NCBI GenBank assembly: GCA_900552565.1
Contig: USAK01000013.1
Location: forward strand, 1 to 40,975
Direction: 5' to 3'
Length of the DNA stretch: 40,975 nucleotides
Source of the DNA: an uncultured Selenomonas sp.
GTDB lineage: Bacteria; Bacillota; Negativicutes; Selenomonadales; Selenomonadaceae
Shown here: positions 17,226 through 25,512 of the stretch, piece after piece
Numbering within the stretch: position 1 is the first letter of the stretch
How the letters are laid out: each line of letters starts with the position of its first letter
The notes under the pieces: generated by a model
Databases searched by the model: none
Told to the model about the DNA's origin: nothing
What the model saw: the letters and a program-made list of their open reading frames with translations, nothing else
Made by a program: the position numbers and the translations under genes

Positions 17226-17253
17226 AAACGCAGCCCTTACGCCCGCTGCGTTT
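17226..17253 (-). other. Hairpin between the murA promoter and murA
   Basis: AAACGCAGC (17226-17234) pairs with GCTGCGTTT (17245-17253). It has only a short T-run on the minus strand. It may be a weak terminator of the preceding gene or a 5-prime stabilising structure of the murA message. Confidence 0.5.
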
Positions 17254-17268
17254 TAAGCATCATTTTCC

Positions 17269-17297
17269 AGTGTACCATCATATTCACCTGCTGACAA
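17269..17297 (-). promoter_or_regulatory. Promoter of murA
   Basis: On the minus strand there is TTGTCA (17297-17292), a 17-base spacer and TACACT (17274-17269), directly after the stop codon of the S55-like gene. Confidence 0.65.
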
Positions 17298-17307
17298 TAG
17301 GGGGCGG

Positions 17308-19518
17308 TCACTTTCTCTCGACCTGCAGGGTTGTATGAATGACATTATCAATGATATAGTTTGTCGTAAATTTCGTTTCGCCCGTGTTCTCCTGCTTCTT
17401 ATTGTCCAGCGAGAACGAGAACCTGCGCTGTTTCTGCGCCTCTTCCGCGGCTTTCTTCGCGGCGCGCAGTGCCTTGCGCTGCTGTGCCGGCGTCATCACG
17501 GCAGCCGAAGCCCCCGGCGCGATAATGATTTCATTATTGCGGCCCGTCCGTTTGAGGTTCTGCAGCTTATCTTTCGTCGTCGCCGTCTTGTCTTCCTGGG
17601 CAATGAGGTCAACACCCGTCTGCTGCAGGAGTTTGAGCTGCGTCGTCAGCGGCGTGACACCGCCGCCGCGGATATCCAGCGTCAGCGGACCTTCCGCAGC
17701 CGTCTGCGGCACGCGGTACGGAATCAGCAGTGTCTCTTTATCGCGGCGGTACGGCTTGATGGTCGTCGTGAACTTGACGAGGTCGCCCGGTTTTACCGTG
17801 CTCTTATCCGGCACAGCAGAAAGCAGGGTCGCCGTCTTGCGGCCATTGTCCATCTGGACATCGACCTGTACATCGACGATATCCGACTCCTGCTCCGTGT
17901 TGGAGCAGACGATGCTCATGGCCTGCATGAGCTCGCCCACAGCAATCTGGCCGACATCTGCTGTGTTGTAGAACATGTTGCTGCGTTCGAATTTGCCGCC
18001 ATCGGCCGCATTCGTGCGAATCGTGAAATGGACATTGGCCGTGCTGCCGGCGAGCGTATCCGACGTCTTCGTCATGGCCGCATAGGCAATGCCGCCCGAG
18101 AGCTCAGGCAGAAAATCTTCATCATAGGCAATGCGGGCGCCGTAATCATCCGTACGGCCCAAGGTGTTATCCGTAATACGCACCTTGATGGGCACGACCG
18201 TCGGGAACTCGCCGATGGTGCCGGCGATGCCCGTCTCGCGGTCCTGATTGATGCGGCCGATGATGTTGCCGACTGTGGCAATCTTCATGCCGTTGCTCGT
18301 GCCGCTGATGGTGCCGACGACCTTGGCATCGGTCATAAAGTAGTTGACATTGCCGCGATGCAGGAACGGATGGCCAAAAGCAAGGATTTTCTTGCCATCG
18401 ACGGCCGTCACCGTACCCGTTGCACCGACAGCAAAGTCACCGTAGACGATGGCCGCGCCAACGGCACTGCCCGGCTGCAGGCTGGCATTATAGAGCGTAT
18501 TGCCCTCACCTTCCGAGCGGATGCCCATCGGCAGGAACGTGATATCCTCACCAAGCGGCACATGCTTCTGCAGGAAATCCATGCCCGGCTGGCCAAAACC
18601 AGCTAAGTACATGACTGACTTTGGCTCTTTCGTGGTCTTTGCGGGTTTTACCGCTGCCGCAGCAGCTTTGGCGGCACCGGCTTCTGCCTCGGCCTCAGCC
18701 TCATCCGAGACGACCTCTTCGGCCGCGTTCTTTACTTCATCTTTAGCCTCAGCCTTAGCTTCGTCCGTGGACTCGGCCTTAGCCTCTTTGGCATCTTTCA
18801 CATCTTTAGTTTCATTTTCGGCACTGGCTGCCGTGTTCTCAGCTGCTTTTTCTTTGTCAGCTGCGGCTGCCTTGGCTTCTTCCTTTGCCTTAGCCTCGGC
18901 TGCAGCTGCTTCCTGCTGCTTCTTTTTGGTCTCTGACACGGTATCTTCCGCTTCATGGATGACATCCATCACGCGGTTGAAGATGGCATTGCCGTTCTGC
19001 TCCGCCTTTTTATTGTCTTCTTCTTTTGCCTTGGCCTCTTCCTTCTTGCGCTCCTCCGTGACCTTGTGGAGATTGACGGTCTTGAGGCGCGTCTTATTCT
19101 TATTGTCCGGCATGGACCAAAGCTTCACCATGTCCTCAATCGGTGTGATGAAGAACGTGTACGGCGTCATTTCCTTGATGCCGGCGGCGACAGCACCGAC
19201 AAGGCGGCCATTGATGTAGACAGGACTGCCGCTCATGCCCTGCAGGATACCGCCGGTCTGTTCAATCACGGGGCCACGGGCGCGTGCCATGATCATGCGC
19301 GACGACCCTTTGCCATTGTCCATGTTGCCCACGATATCCACATCAAAGCTGCGGATTGCTCCTGTGCTGTCCACTACGGTATACGCCGTTCCGGTCATGC
19401 CCCCCTGGACATCCTGAAACGGCATTATGGGATCCATCGCCTGGGCCGGAACTGCGGCCGCTGCAAAGAACATCGCAGCCACACCAGCCGCAATGACCTT
19501 CTTCATGAATTTATGCAA
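17308..19518 (-). CDS. SpoIVB/S55 peptidase-like secreted protein with charged insertion
   Basis: The product has 736 residues. A signal peptide (about 1-27, ending AQA) precedes a domain like the S55 peptidase of SpoIVB. It holds MTGTAYTVV, TGGILQGMSGSPVYINGRLVGAVAAGI (GMSGSP at 94-99, the likely catalytic serine) and FFITPIEDM. Residues about 155-298 are a low-complexity, Ala/Lys/Glu-rich stretch likely to form a long helix or coiled coil. The domain then resumes (SVMYLAGFGQPG) and contains AFGHPFLHRGN near 380-390. Residues after about 500 form a beta-rich region of unknown family. The start is a TTG with GAGGTG 7 bases upstream; an ATG four codons later is possible. A TATAAT box at 19579-19584 on the minus strand may be its -10. 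Its targets are unknown, and catalytic activity is inferred. Confidence 0.82.
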   Translation of the reverse strand: MHKFMKKVIAAGVAAMFFAAAAVPAQAMDPIMPFQDVQGGMTGTAYTVVDSTGAIRSFDVDIVGNMDNGKGSSRMIMARARGPVIEQTGGILQGMSGSPVYINGRLVGAVAAGIKEMTPYTFFITPIEDMVKLWSMPDNKNKTRLKTVNLHKVTEERKKEEAKAKEEDNKKAEQNGNAIFNRVMDVIHEAEDTVSETKKKQQEAAAAEAKAKEEAKAAAADKEKAAENTAASAENETKDVKDAKEAKAESTDEAKAEAKDEVKNAAEEVVSDEAEAEAEAGAAKAAAAAVKPAKTTKEPKSVMYLAGFGQPGMDFLQKHVPLGEDITFLPMGIRSEGEGNTLYNASLQPGSAVGAAIVYGDFAVGATGTVTAVDGKKILAFGHPFLHRGNVNYFMTDAKVVGTISGTSNGMKIATVGNIIGRINQDRETGIAGTIGEFPTVVPIKVRITDNTLGRTDDYGARIAYDEDFLPELSGGIAYAAMTKTSDTLAGSTANVHFTIRTNAADGGKFERSNMFYNTADVGQIAVGELMQAMSIVCSNTEQESDIVDVQVDVQMDNGRKTATLLSAVPDKSTVKPGDLVKFTTTIKPYRRDKETLLIPYRVPQTAAEGPLTLDIRGGGVTPLTTQLKLLQQTGVDLIAQEDKTATTKDKLQNLKRTGRNNEIIIAPGASAAVMTPAQQRKALRAAKKAAEEAQKQRRFSFSLDNKKQENTGETKFTTNYIIDNVIHTTLQVERK

Positions 19519-19578
19519 GCGTATTCACCTCGTAAACGCAGAAATTAAAATCGGGAAAAAATACTACTAACATCCATT

Positions 19579-19584
19579 ATAACA
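19579..19584 (-). promoter_or_regulatory. Probable -10 box of the S55-like gene
   Basis: TATAAT is present on the minus strand (plus-strand ATTATA), roughly 60 bases before the start codon. No good -35 box is seen at the expected distance, so the site is tentative. Confidence 0.35.
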
Positions 19585-19632
19585 TACTCGTCCAGCCCTG
19601 TGCTTCTTCTTATTCTGCAATTTCATTGATGC

Positions 19633-21165
19633 TCATTTACGCACCAGGACCAGAGCATCGCCCACGGCGCGTTCCTGTCCGTCGGACGGAGAATTCTGCA
19701 CTTCGCCGTTGATGACAAGGTCCGAAGAACCGCCGCCATCAAGGTTCAGCACATCGCGTGCGCCAAACTTCACGAGCAGGCGTGCCCAGTCCGTCAGCGT
19801 CAGGCCAACACTGTGCGACTGGCGGCCATCAACAACAGCCAAGAGGTACTTGCCGTCCTTCGTGATGCCGACAGCGCTGCGCGGCGCACGGCCAATGCGG
19901 ATATCGGCAGGGAATTCTTCTTCGTCAGCCGTGACATTGACGCGGCCATTTGCGACAAGGCGCGGACCAACACCGACGATAAAGTCGGCATCCTGCCAGC
20001 CATCGCCGAGGTCTTCCGTGATCTTCACAGGATCGCCGACTTCGACACCGCCGAGTTCGTCAGCCACCGTGCCATGCACGGAAATGACCACACCGTCGGC
20101 TGGAATCGGCGAATCGTTCTGGCGGATATCCGTGACGCGGCCGTTTCTGACCACATACTCGCGGCCGTATTCATTCGTGCCCGTCGTGCTGCCATAAGCG
20201 CGGTTGTAAATAACGAGGCTGTCAGCGCCGCGTTCGCAGTCCACGCCGCCGACGCTGACATTCACGCCGCCCATCGTTACCGTGCCGTTATACGAGATCT
20301 TGCCAAAAATCGGCGTGCCGTCTTTCTTGAGACCAAAGGCCGAACGCGTGCAGTACGTCGTGCCGACAATCTGGCCATTCATCTTCGTCACACCGATGAG
20401 GTCGCCATCCGGCGCAAAGTACGAACCGTTGATGCCGGCCACGCCGCCCGCGCGGGCAACGATGTCGCTGACAGCTTCACGTCCCGGGATTTTCCCTTTC
20501 GCGAGTACCGGCACGAGCTTATAACGTGCAGGGTCGGCCTCTAAAAGCCACGCTGAGATTTTGCCGTAATCATCCCAATACACGTAGGTATGTTCCACAA
20601 GGCCCGGGGCAATCTGCTGGACATAGTCCCCGTCAATGCCCGAAGATACGCTGCCTGCGCTGCTGTTTCTATCCTGCTTTGCCGACGCCGACGTATTTTT
20701 CGTACTGCCCGCATTCGTATTGACAGAAGCAGACGACGCGTTCTGCGCCGCATTTGCATAGCTGCCCGTGATTTCCGAGCTCGGCAGCACATCGACAAAC
20801 AGGCGCGTCGGGTTCTTGAGCGTGCGCACCTGATACGAGAGGCCCGCCTTGAGCTTCATCGTGACAAGCAGATGATTCCCTTTTTTATTGTAGGAAATCG
20901 ACGAAATGCGCGTGCCGTTTGCCGGCACAGCCTGAAAGCCCTGATACGACGTATTGGCGAGGTCAAGCGTCAGCGTGCGTCCATCGGCCGAAACCGACGT
21001 CGTGTACACCGGCATCGTCGTGAACTCATAAACAACGCGGTCATGCTCACTGCCGCTGTGGAAACGCATGGACGTGAGCCCTGCCGCCATGGCAAAGCTC
21101 TGCATGAGGAATACTGCAGCCGCAGCAAAGACAGCCGCGCGGCGGCATATCCTTCTGATATTCAT
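19633..21165 (-). CDS. AMIN-domain phosphodiester glycosidase family protein
   Basis: The product has 510 residues. A signal peptide (about 1-27) leads into an AMIN-like beta domain (about 28-128), which in other envelope proteins binds peptidoglycan. Residues 130-180 are a Ser/Asn/Thr/Ala-rich linker. The C-terminal half (about 215-508) resembles the NAGPA/DUF2233 phosphodiester glycosidase domain, with GVAGINGSYFAPDG, AVGITKDGKYLLAVVDGRQ and LNLDGGGSSDLVING as landmarks. Members hydrolyse glycosyl phosphodiesters such as GlcNAc-1-phosphate links. A role in cell-surface glycan processing is inferred from export, the AMIN domain and the mreB neighbour. The ribosome site is AGGAAGG. Confidence 0.88.
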   Translation of the reverse strand: MNIRRICRRAAVFAAAAVFLMQSFAMAAGLTSMRFHSGSEHDRVVYEFTTMPVYTTSVSADGRTLTLDLANTSYQGFQAVPANGTRISSISYNKKGNHLLVTMKLKAGLSYQVRTLKNPTRLFVDVLPSSEITGSYANAAQNASSASVNTNAGSTKNTSASAKQDRNSSAGSVSSGIDGDYVQQIAPGLVEHTYVYWDDYGKISAWLLEADPARYKLVPVLAKGKIPGREAVSDIVARAGGVAGINGSYFAPDGDLIGVTKMNGQIVGTTYCTRSAFGLKKDGTPIFGKISYNGTVTMGGVNVSVGGVDCERGADSLVIYNRAYGSTTGTNEYGREYVVRNGRVTDIRQNDSPIPADGVVISVHGTVADELGGVEVGDPVKITEDLGDGWQDADFIVGVGPRLVANGRVNVTADEEEFPADIRIGRAPRSAVGITKDGKYLLAVVDGRQSHSVGLTLTDWARLLVKFGARDVLNLDGGGSSDLVINGEVQNSPSDGQERAVGDALVLVRK

Positions 21166-21214
21166 CCCGAAACTTCCTTCCTAATATCTTTCTACATATA
21201 CTGCATCAATAAGT

Positions 21215-21254
21215 GCGATAAAAAACTTCCCCGCAGGCAGAGCCCGTGGGGAAG
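21215..21254 (-). terminator. Intrinsic terminator after mreB
   Basis: On the minus strand, CTTCCCC (21254-21248) pairs with GGGGAAG (21232-21226), extended by an inner CGGGC/GCCTG helix, followed by TTTTTT. Confidence 0.82.
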
Positions 21255-21261
21255 AATGTCA

Positions 21262-22284
21262 TTATTTCCCGATCTTGAGGTTCATGGCCTTGCCGTCAAA
21301 CTTCGAGAACGTGTCGAGCGCTTTGCCGCAGCCAAGAGCTACGCACGAAAGCGGGTCGTCCGCGAGGGCCGTGGGGATGTCCGTCTCACGGCGGATGAGC
21401 TCATCGAGGCCAAAGAGCAGCGCGCCGCCGCCCGTCAGGATGATGCCGCGGTCCATGATATCAGCCGAAAGCTCCGGCGGCGTCTCCTCGAGAACTTTCT
21501 TGACGCATTCGACAATGCGCGATACCGAAGCGCCGATAGCCTCAGCCACCTGCTTCGTCGTAATCTGCACCGTCTTCGGCAGGCCTGTCAGGAGGTCGCG
21601 GCCGCGGATGTCGAGCGTCTCGTCGCGGGCCTCAGGATAAGCAGCGCCGACCTTGAACTTGATGTCCTCAGCCGTACGCTCACCAATCATAAGGTTGAAC
21701 GCGCGTTTGACGTAGGCGATGATATCCGAATCGAATTTATCACCGGCAATGCGCAGCGACTCGCTGTTGACGATGCCGCCGAGACTGATGACAGCGATAT
21801 CCGTCGTGCCGCCGCCGATATCGACAATCATCGAGCCACACGGCTCAACGATATCGAGGCCGGCACCGAGAGCTGCAGCCAGCGGCTCCTCGATGAGCTG
21901 CGTATGGCGGGCACCAGCCTGCTCAGCAGCTTCCTGCACAGCGCGCTGCTCGACCATCGTGCAGCCCGACGGGATGCAGATCATGATGCGCGGACGGAAT
22001 ACAAAGCTGCGGCCGACAACCTTTTCGATGAAGTGGCGCAGCATGCTCTCCGTGATGTCGTAGTCGGCGATGACGCCTTCACGCAGCGGACGAATCGCGA
22101 CGATATTGCCCGGCGTACGGCCGATCATGCGGCGTGCTTCCTCGCCGATAGCCAGAACACGGTTTGTATCTTTATCAACAGCAACGACCGAAGGCTCGCG
22201 CAGAACAATGCCCTTGCCTTTCACATAGACCAGCACATTGGCCGTACCGAGGTCGATGCCGATATCCATTGACATACCAAACAT
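21262..22284 (-). CDS. mreB: Rod-shape-determining protein MreB/Mbl
   Basis: The product has 340 residues. It is an actin-like filament protein that guides side-wall peptidoglycan synthesis beneath the inner membrane. The phosphate-1 motif DIGIDLGTANVLVYVKG, the phosphate-2 segment MIVDIGGGTTDIAVISLGG and the adenosine-binding GIILTGGGALLFGLDELI are all present. I chose the ATG at 22284 because GGAAGGGG is upstream; a longer frame to 22311 is less likely. Which paralogue it is (MreB, Mbl or MreBH) cannot be fixed from one sequence. No mreC or mreD follows, which is common for an Mbl-type copy. Confidence 0.93.
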   Translation of the reverse strand: MFGMSMDIGIDLGTANVLVYVKGKGIVLREPSVVAVDKDTNRVLAIGEEARRMIGRTPGNIVAIRPLREGVIADYDITESMLRHFIEKVVGRSFVFRPRIMICIPSGCTMVEQRAVQEAAEQAGARHTQLIEEPLAAALGAGLDIVEPCGSMIVDIGGGTTDIAVISLGGIVNSESLRIAGDKFDSDIIAYVKRAFNLMIGERTAEDIKFKVGAAYPEARDETLDIRGRDLLTGLPKTVQITTKQVAEAIGASVSRIVECVKKVLEETPPELSADIMDRGIILTGGGALLFGLDELIRRETDIPTALADDPLSCVALGCGKALDTFSKFDGKAMNLKIGK

Positions 22285-22420
22285 TTTATTGAAATCCCCT
22301 TCCGAATGCAAAGAATAAAAGAACGCTATGATGTCTTCTGAAAAGATTATGACAGAGGCGGCTGAAAACCAGCGGGAAACTCATTAATGCCTTTTTGCCT
22401 GCCTTCTTTTCTACTGATAT

Positions 22421-22449
22421 ACTATATAATAATTTTCCTGCTTTTACAA
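22421..22449 (-). promoter_or_regulatory. Promoter of mreB
   Basis: On the minus strand there is TTGTAA (22449-22444), a 17-base spacer and TATAGT (22426-22421). The 390-base gap between mreB and the lactate dehydrogenase gene is AT-rich and holds this and the divergent promoter; nothing else was recognised. Confidence 0.55.
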
Positions 22450-22586
22450 TGGGCAAAACAGGCGAAAAAACCATAAATCTGACCATTCAGCTCTTGCATG
22501 GCAATAATTTGCAAAGTTTCATGTTATTTGCGATAATTTACGCTAATTTTGTGAAAAATTTCTCTTTTACTTCTTTAAAAGACGCA

Positions 22587-22615
22587 TTGACAACGCCGAA
22601 ACAGGATGATACGAT
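22587..22615 (+). promoter_or_regulatory. Promoter of the lactate dehydrogenase-family gene
   Basis: TTGACA (22587-22592), a 17-base spacer and TACGAT (22610-22615) give a strong vegetative promoter, about 53 bases of leader before the start codon. Confidence 0.75.
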
Positions 22616-22674
22616 TAATTTGACTTAGGGAAATTTTATGTTCCTTTTACGATTTTACAGGGGGTTATCGAACA

Positions 22675-23631
22675 ATGAACAACAGAAGAAAAATCGTCGT
22701 CATCGGCGCCAGCAACGTTGGCTCTGCCGTAGCTAACAAGATTGCCGACTTCCAGCTCGCAACGGAAGTTGCCCTGATTGACCTCAACGTTGACAAGGCA
22801 TGGGGCGAGGCTGTTGACTCCAGCCACGCAACGAGCTGCGTCTACAGCACGAACATCAAGTTCCACCTCGGTGATTACGATGACTGCAAAGATGCAAACA
22901 TCATCGTCATCACGGCCGGCCCGTCCATCCGCCCGGGTGAGACGCCGGATCGCCTGAAGCTCGCTGGCACGAACGCAAAGATCATGCAGTCCGTCTTCGG
23001 TGAAATCGTTAAGCGCACGAAGGAAGCTATGATCATCATGATCACGAACCCGCTCGATGTCGCTACGTATGTTGTTTCCACTCAGTTCGATTACCCGCGC
23101 AACCTCATCCTCGGCACGGGCACGATGCTCGAGACGTATCGTTTCCGCCGCATCCTCGCCGACAAGTACCAGGTAGACCCGAAGAACATCAACGGCTATG
23201 TTCTCGGCGAGCACGGCAACGCTGCTTTCGTTGCTTGGAGCACGACGGGCTGCGCAGGCTTCTCCCTCGACCACATGGACGAGTATTTCCACAAATCCGA
23301 GAAGCTCGACAAGAAAGCTGTTGAGCAGGAGCTCGTACAGGTTGCTTACGATGTCATCAACCGCAAGGGCTTCACGAACACGGGTATCGCTATGGCAGCC
23401 TGCCGCTTCATCAAGTCCGTTCTCTATGATGAGCACACGATTCTGCCGTGCTCCGCAGTTCTCGAAGGCGAATATGGCCTGAAGGACGTCGCTCTCTCCA
23501 TTCCGCGCATGATCTGCGCTGATGGTATCATGCGTTCCTTCGAGATTCATCTCACGGATGACGAACTCGAGAAGATGCACGCAGCAGCTCAGAGCGTCCG
23601 CAGCGCTCTCGATGGTGCCGGCATCAAATAA
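22675..23631 (+). CDS. L-lactate dehydrogenase family enzyme (2-hydroxyacid dehydrogenase)
   Basis: The product has 318 residues. The NAD-binding motif GASNVGS is at 11-17. Asp128 (ITNPLDVAT) and His180 (VLGEHGN) are the catalytic pair, and Arg156 in MLETYRF is the likely carboxylate-binding arginine. The substrate loop reads GPSIRPGETPDRL (82-94), which seems two residues longer than in standard lactate dehydrogenases and lacks the usual Gln at the specificity position, so a related L-2-hydroxyacid such as hydroxyisocaproate cannot be excluded. Codon use is strongly biased to a few codons, unlike neighbouring genes, and the promoter is strong; both suggest high expression, as expected for a main fermentation enzyme. 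A GGGGG ribosome site precedes the ATG. Confidence 0.88.
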   Translation: MNNRRKIVVIGASNVGSAVANKIADFQLATEVALIDLNVDKAWGEAVDSSHATSCVYSTNIKFHLGDYDDCKDANIIVITAGPSIRPGETPDRLKLAGTNAKIMQSVFGEIVKRTKEAMIIMITNPLDVATYVVSTQFDYPRNLILGTGTMLETYRFRRILADKYQVDPKNINGYVLGEHGNAAFVAWSTTGCAGFSLDHMDEYFHKSEKLDKKAVEQELVQVAYDVINRKGFTNTGIAMAACRFIKSVLYDEHTILPCSAVLEGEYGLKDVALSIPRMICADGIMRSFEIHLTDDELEKMHAAAQSVRSALDGAGIK

Positions 23632-23652
23632 TCCCTGCACCAACAAAATATT

Positions 23653-23684
23653 AAGCGATGGCTCCATTGCCATCGCTTTTTTGC
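23653..23684 (+). terminator. Intrinsic terminator after the lactate dehydrogenase-family gene
   Basis: A perfect 10-base stem (23653-23662 with 23669-23678) is followed by a run of six T. Confidence 0.9.
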
Positions 23685-23737
23685 AGTAAAAAATAATGTA
23701 AATAATGTAAAAGTCATCTCGAAAGGAATTTTGTTTC

Positions 23738-24184
23738 ATGAAAAAAGCAATTGCCATCCTGCTCATCGTCGTCGCCGCTTTCCTCGGCGCACTCCTCTAC
23801 TTCCATTCCCATGACACGCGCACGGCTGACAGCCTGTCCGCCTATGCCCGCATCGAATTCACGGGCCTGCGCGGCTCTGACGGCACGGCCACGAGTGCCC
23901 ATTTCACCGTCTGGGACACGCGCTACGACGGCTCCAAGGCCGACAGCAAAGTCATGCTCGTGACCGACGACAAAGAATGGCCGCTGATTGCCTCCGTCAA
24001 GCAGACGGATAAAGGTATGTTCCAGAAGGAAAACGAGATTTCCGTCTTCCTGCCGGCTGCCACGCTCGACGACATCAAGGCTGCCAAGACCGTCCGTTTC
24101 CGCTACACGTACAAGGACGGCCAGAAAATCGACCTGCCGCTCAATGACGCCGACCTCGCTTACTGGAAAGGCCAGATTGAGTAA
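23738..24184 (+). CDS. Small anchored or exported protein of unknown function
   Basis: The product has 148 residues. An N-terminal hydrophobic helix (about 4-22) after two lysines fits an uncleaved signal anchor or signal peptide without a lipobox. The rest (about 30-148) is soluble and beta-rich, with a segment KVMLVTDDKEWPLIASVKQ; no family was recognised. AAAGGA precedes the ATG by 9 bases. It is flanked on both sides by terminators, so it is transcribed alone. Confidence 0.75.
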   Translation: MKKAIAILLIVVAAFLGALLYFHSHDTRTADSLSAYARIEFTGLRGSDGTATSAHFTVWDTRYDGSKADSKVMLVTDDKEWPLIASVKQTDKGMFQKENEISVFLPAATLDDIKAAKTVRFRYTYKDGQKIDLPLNDADLAYWKGQIE

Positions 24185-24208
24185 TTCACTTGCCTAAACG
24201 CAAAACAC

Positions 24209-24247
24209 AAAGGGAGCATCTTCGCATGGAAGATGCTCCCTTTCTTT
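24209..24247. terminator. Bidirectional intrinsic terminator
   Basis: A perfect 15-base stem (24209-24223 with 24229-24243) carries T-rich sequence on the plus side and a weaker one on the minus side. It lies between the anchored protein gene and alr. Confidence 0.88.
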
Positions 24248-24257
24248 CTATTATATA

Positions 24258-25367
24258 TCAGCCTTTATAGACACGCGGCACGCGCGGCGAGACGAGGCAC
24301 GTAACTTCGTAATTGATGGTGTTGAGCCACTTCGCAGCCTCATCGGCCGTGATGTCATCATCGCCGAACAGCACCGCCGTATCGCCCTCTTTGATATCCG
24401 GCAGATCCGTGACATCGACCATGACCTGGTCCATGCAGACGCGGCCGGCAATCGGCGCGCGGCGGCCGCCGAACGACACGCTGCCGCCGTTGCCATAGGC
24501 GCGGATATAGCCATCGGCGTAGCCAATCGGCAGTGTCGCAATGCGGCTTTCGCGCTCCGCGATGAACTGACGGCCATAACCGATACTCTCGCCCTTATGC
24601 ACCGTCTTGAGGAAGACGACCTTGGCGCAGAGCTTCATGACCGGCTTGAGGTCAATCGGATGCGTGACCTCGTCCGACGGCCACATGCCGTACTGGATGA
24701 CGCCGGCACGCACCATGTCGTAATGAGCTTCCGGAATCTCAAGGATGGCAGCGGATTCGGCGATATGGCGAATCTTGAGCTCAACACCGGCCTTCTTGAC
24801 TTCCGCGAGAGCCTGCTCGAATTTCTCGAGCTGTCCCTTCGTGTACGTCTTGTCTTTGCAGTCGGCCATGGCAAAATGCGAGAACATGCCCTCAATCTCG
24901 ATGTTCGGCAGTTTTTTGACGGCAGCAGCCAACGCACCGATTTCCTCCGGACGGATGCCGATGCGGCCCATACCCGTCTCGACTTTCAGATGGACCTTGG
25001 CAATTTTATGCTGACGCACCGCTTCTTTGGAAATCGCCTCGGCGAGCGGCAGCTCACAGACGACCTGCGTGACATCGTAATCGACGATATCGCGGGCTTC
25101 ATCCGGCAGCACCAGTCCCAAGAGCAGGATTGGCGTCGTAAAACCAGCCTCGCGCAGCTCAATGGCCTCGCCGAGCGTCGCCACGGCGAGATACGAAGCA
25201 CCGGCTTCCACAGCCACGCGCGCCACGGCAAGAGCTCCATGGCCATACGCATCCGCTTTGACAACGGCGCAGAGCTTTGCACCGTTCTTTATGTTCTTCT
25301 TGATTTCTTCGTAATTATGTCTCAGAGCCTTGAGATCAATCTCGGCCCAGGCCGCACGATTTGGCAT
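24258..25367 (-). CDS. alr: Alanine racemase
   Basis: The product has 369 residues. It interconverts L- and D-alanine with pyridoxal phosphate, supplying D-alanine for peptidoglycan. The PLP lysine is Lys37 in AVVKADAYGHG. The opposing catalytic tyrosine is probably Tyr264 in SIGYGRQF, and RVCMDQVMVDV is the family C-terminal signature. I chose the ATG at 25367 since AAGGGGA lies 7 bases upstream; the frame is open 10 codons further. Confidence 0.96.
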   Translation of the reverse strand: MPNRAAWAEIDLKALRHNYEEIKKNIKNGAKLCAVVKADAYGHGALAVARVAVEAGASYLAVATLGEAIELREAGFTTPILLLGLVLPDEARDIVDYDVTQVVCELPLAEAISKEAVRQHKIAKVHLKVETGMGRIGIRPEEIGALAAAVKKLPNIEIEGMFSHFAMADCKDKTYTKGQLEKFEQALAEVKKAGVELKIRHIAESAAILEIPEAHYDMVRAGVIQYGMWPSDEVTHPIDLKPVMKLCAKVVFLKTVHKGESIGYGRQFIAERESRIATLPIGYADGYIRAYGNGGSVSFGGRRAPIAGRVCMDQVMVDVTDLPDIKEGDTAVLFGDDDITADEAAKWLNTINYEVTCLVSPRVPRVYKG

Positions 25368-25408
25368 GACGATATCCCCTTTTCCTACAAATGACAAATT
25401 CCCTTATC

Positions 25409-25436
25409 AGTTTACTACAAGGCACTAAAAAGTCAA
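25409..25436 (-). promoter_or_regulatory. Promoter of alr
   Basis: On the minus strand there is TTGACT (25436-25431), a 16-base spacer and TAAACT (25414-25409). Confidence 0.5.
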
Positions 25437-25455
25437 GCGATGCAGCCCTCATCAA

Positions 25456-25486
25456 AGAAAAAAGCCCCTGTCGAAGCAGAAGCTTT
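25456..25486 (-). terminator. Intrinsic terminator after phytase gene 1
   Basis: On the minus strand a 10-base stem (25486-25477 with 25470-25461, two G-U pairs) has a CTTCGA loop and is followed by TTTTTTC. Confidence 0.75.
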
Positions 25487-25512
25487 CTCCGTATGCATAT
25501 AATAGAACGGGG

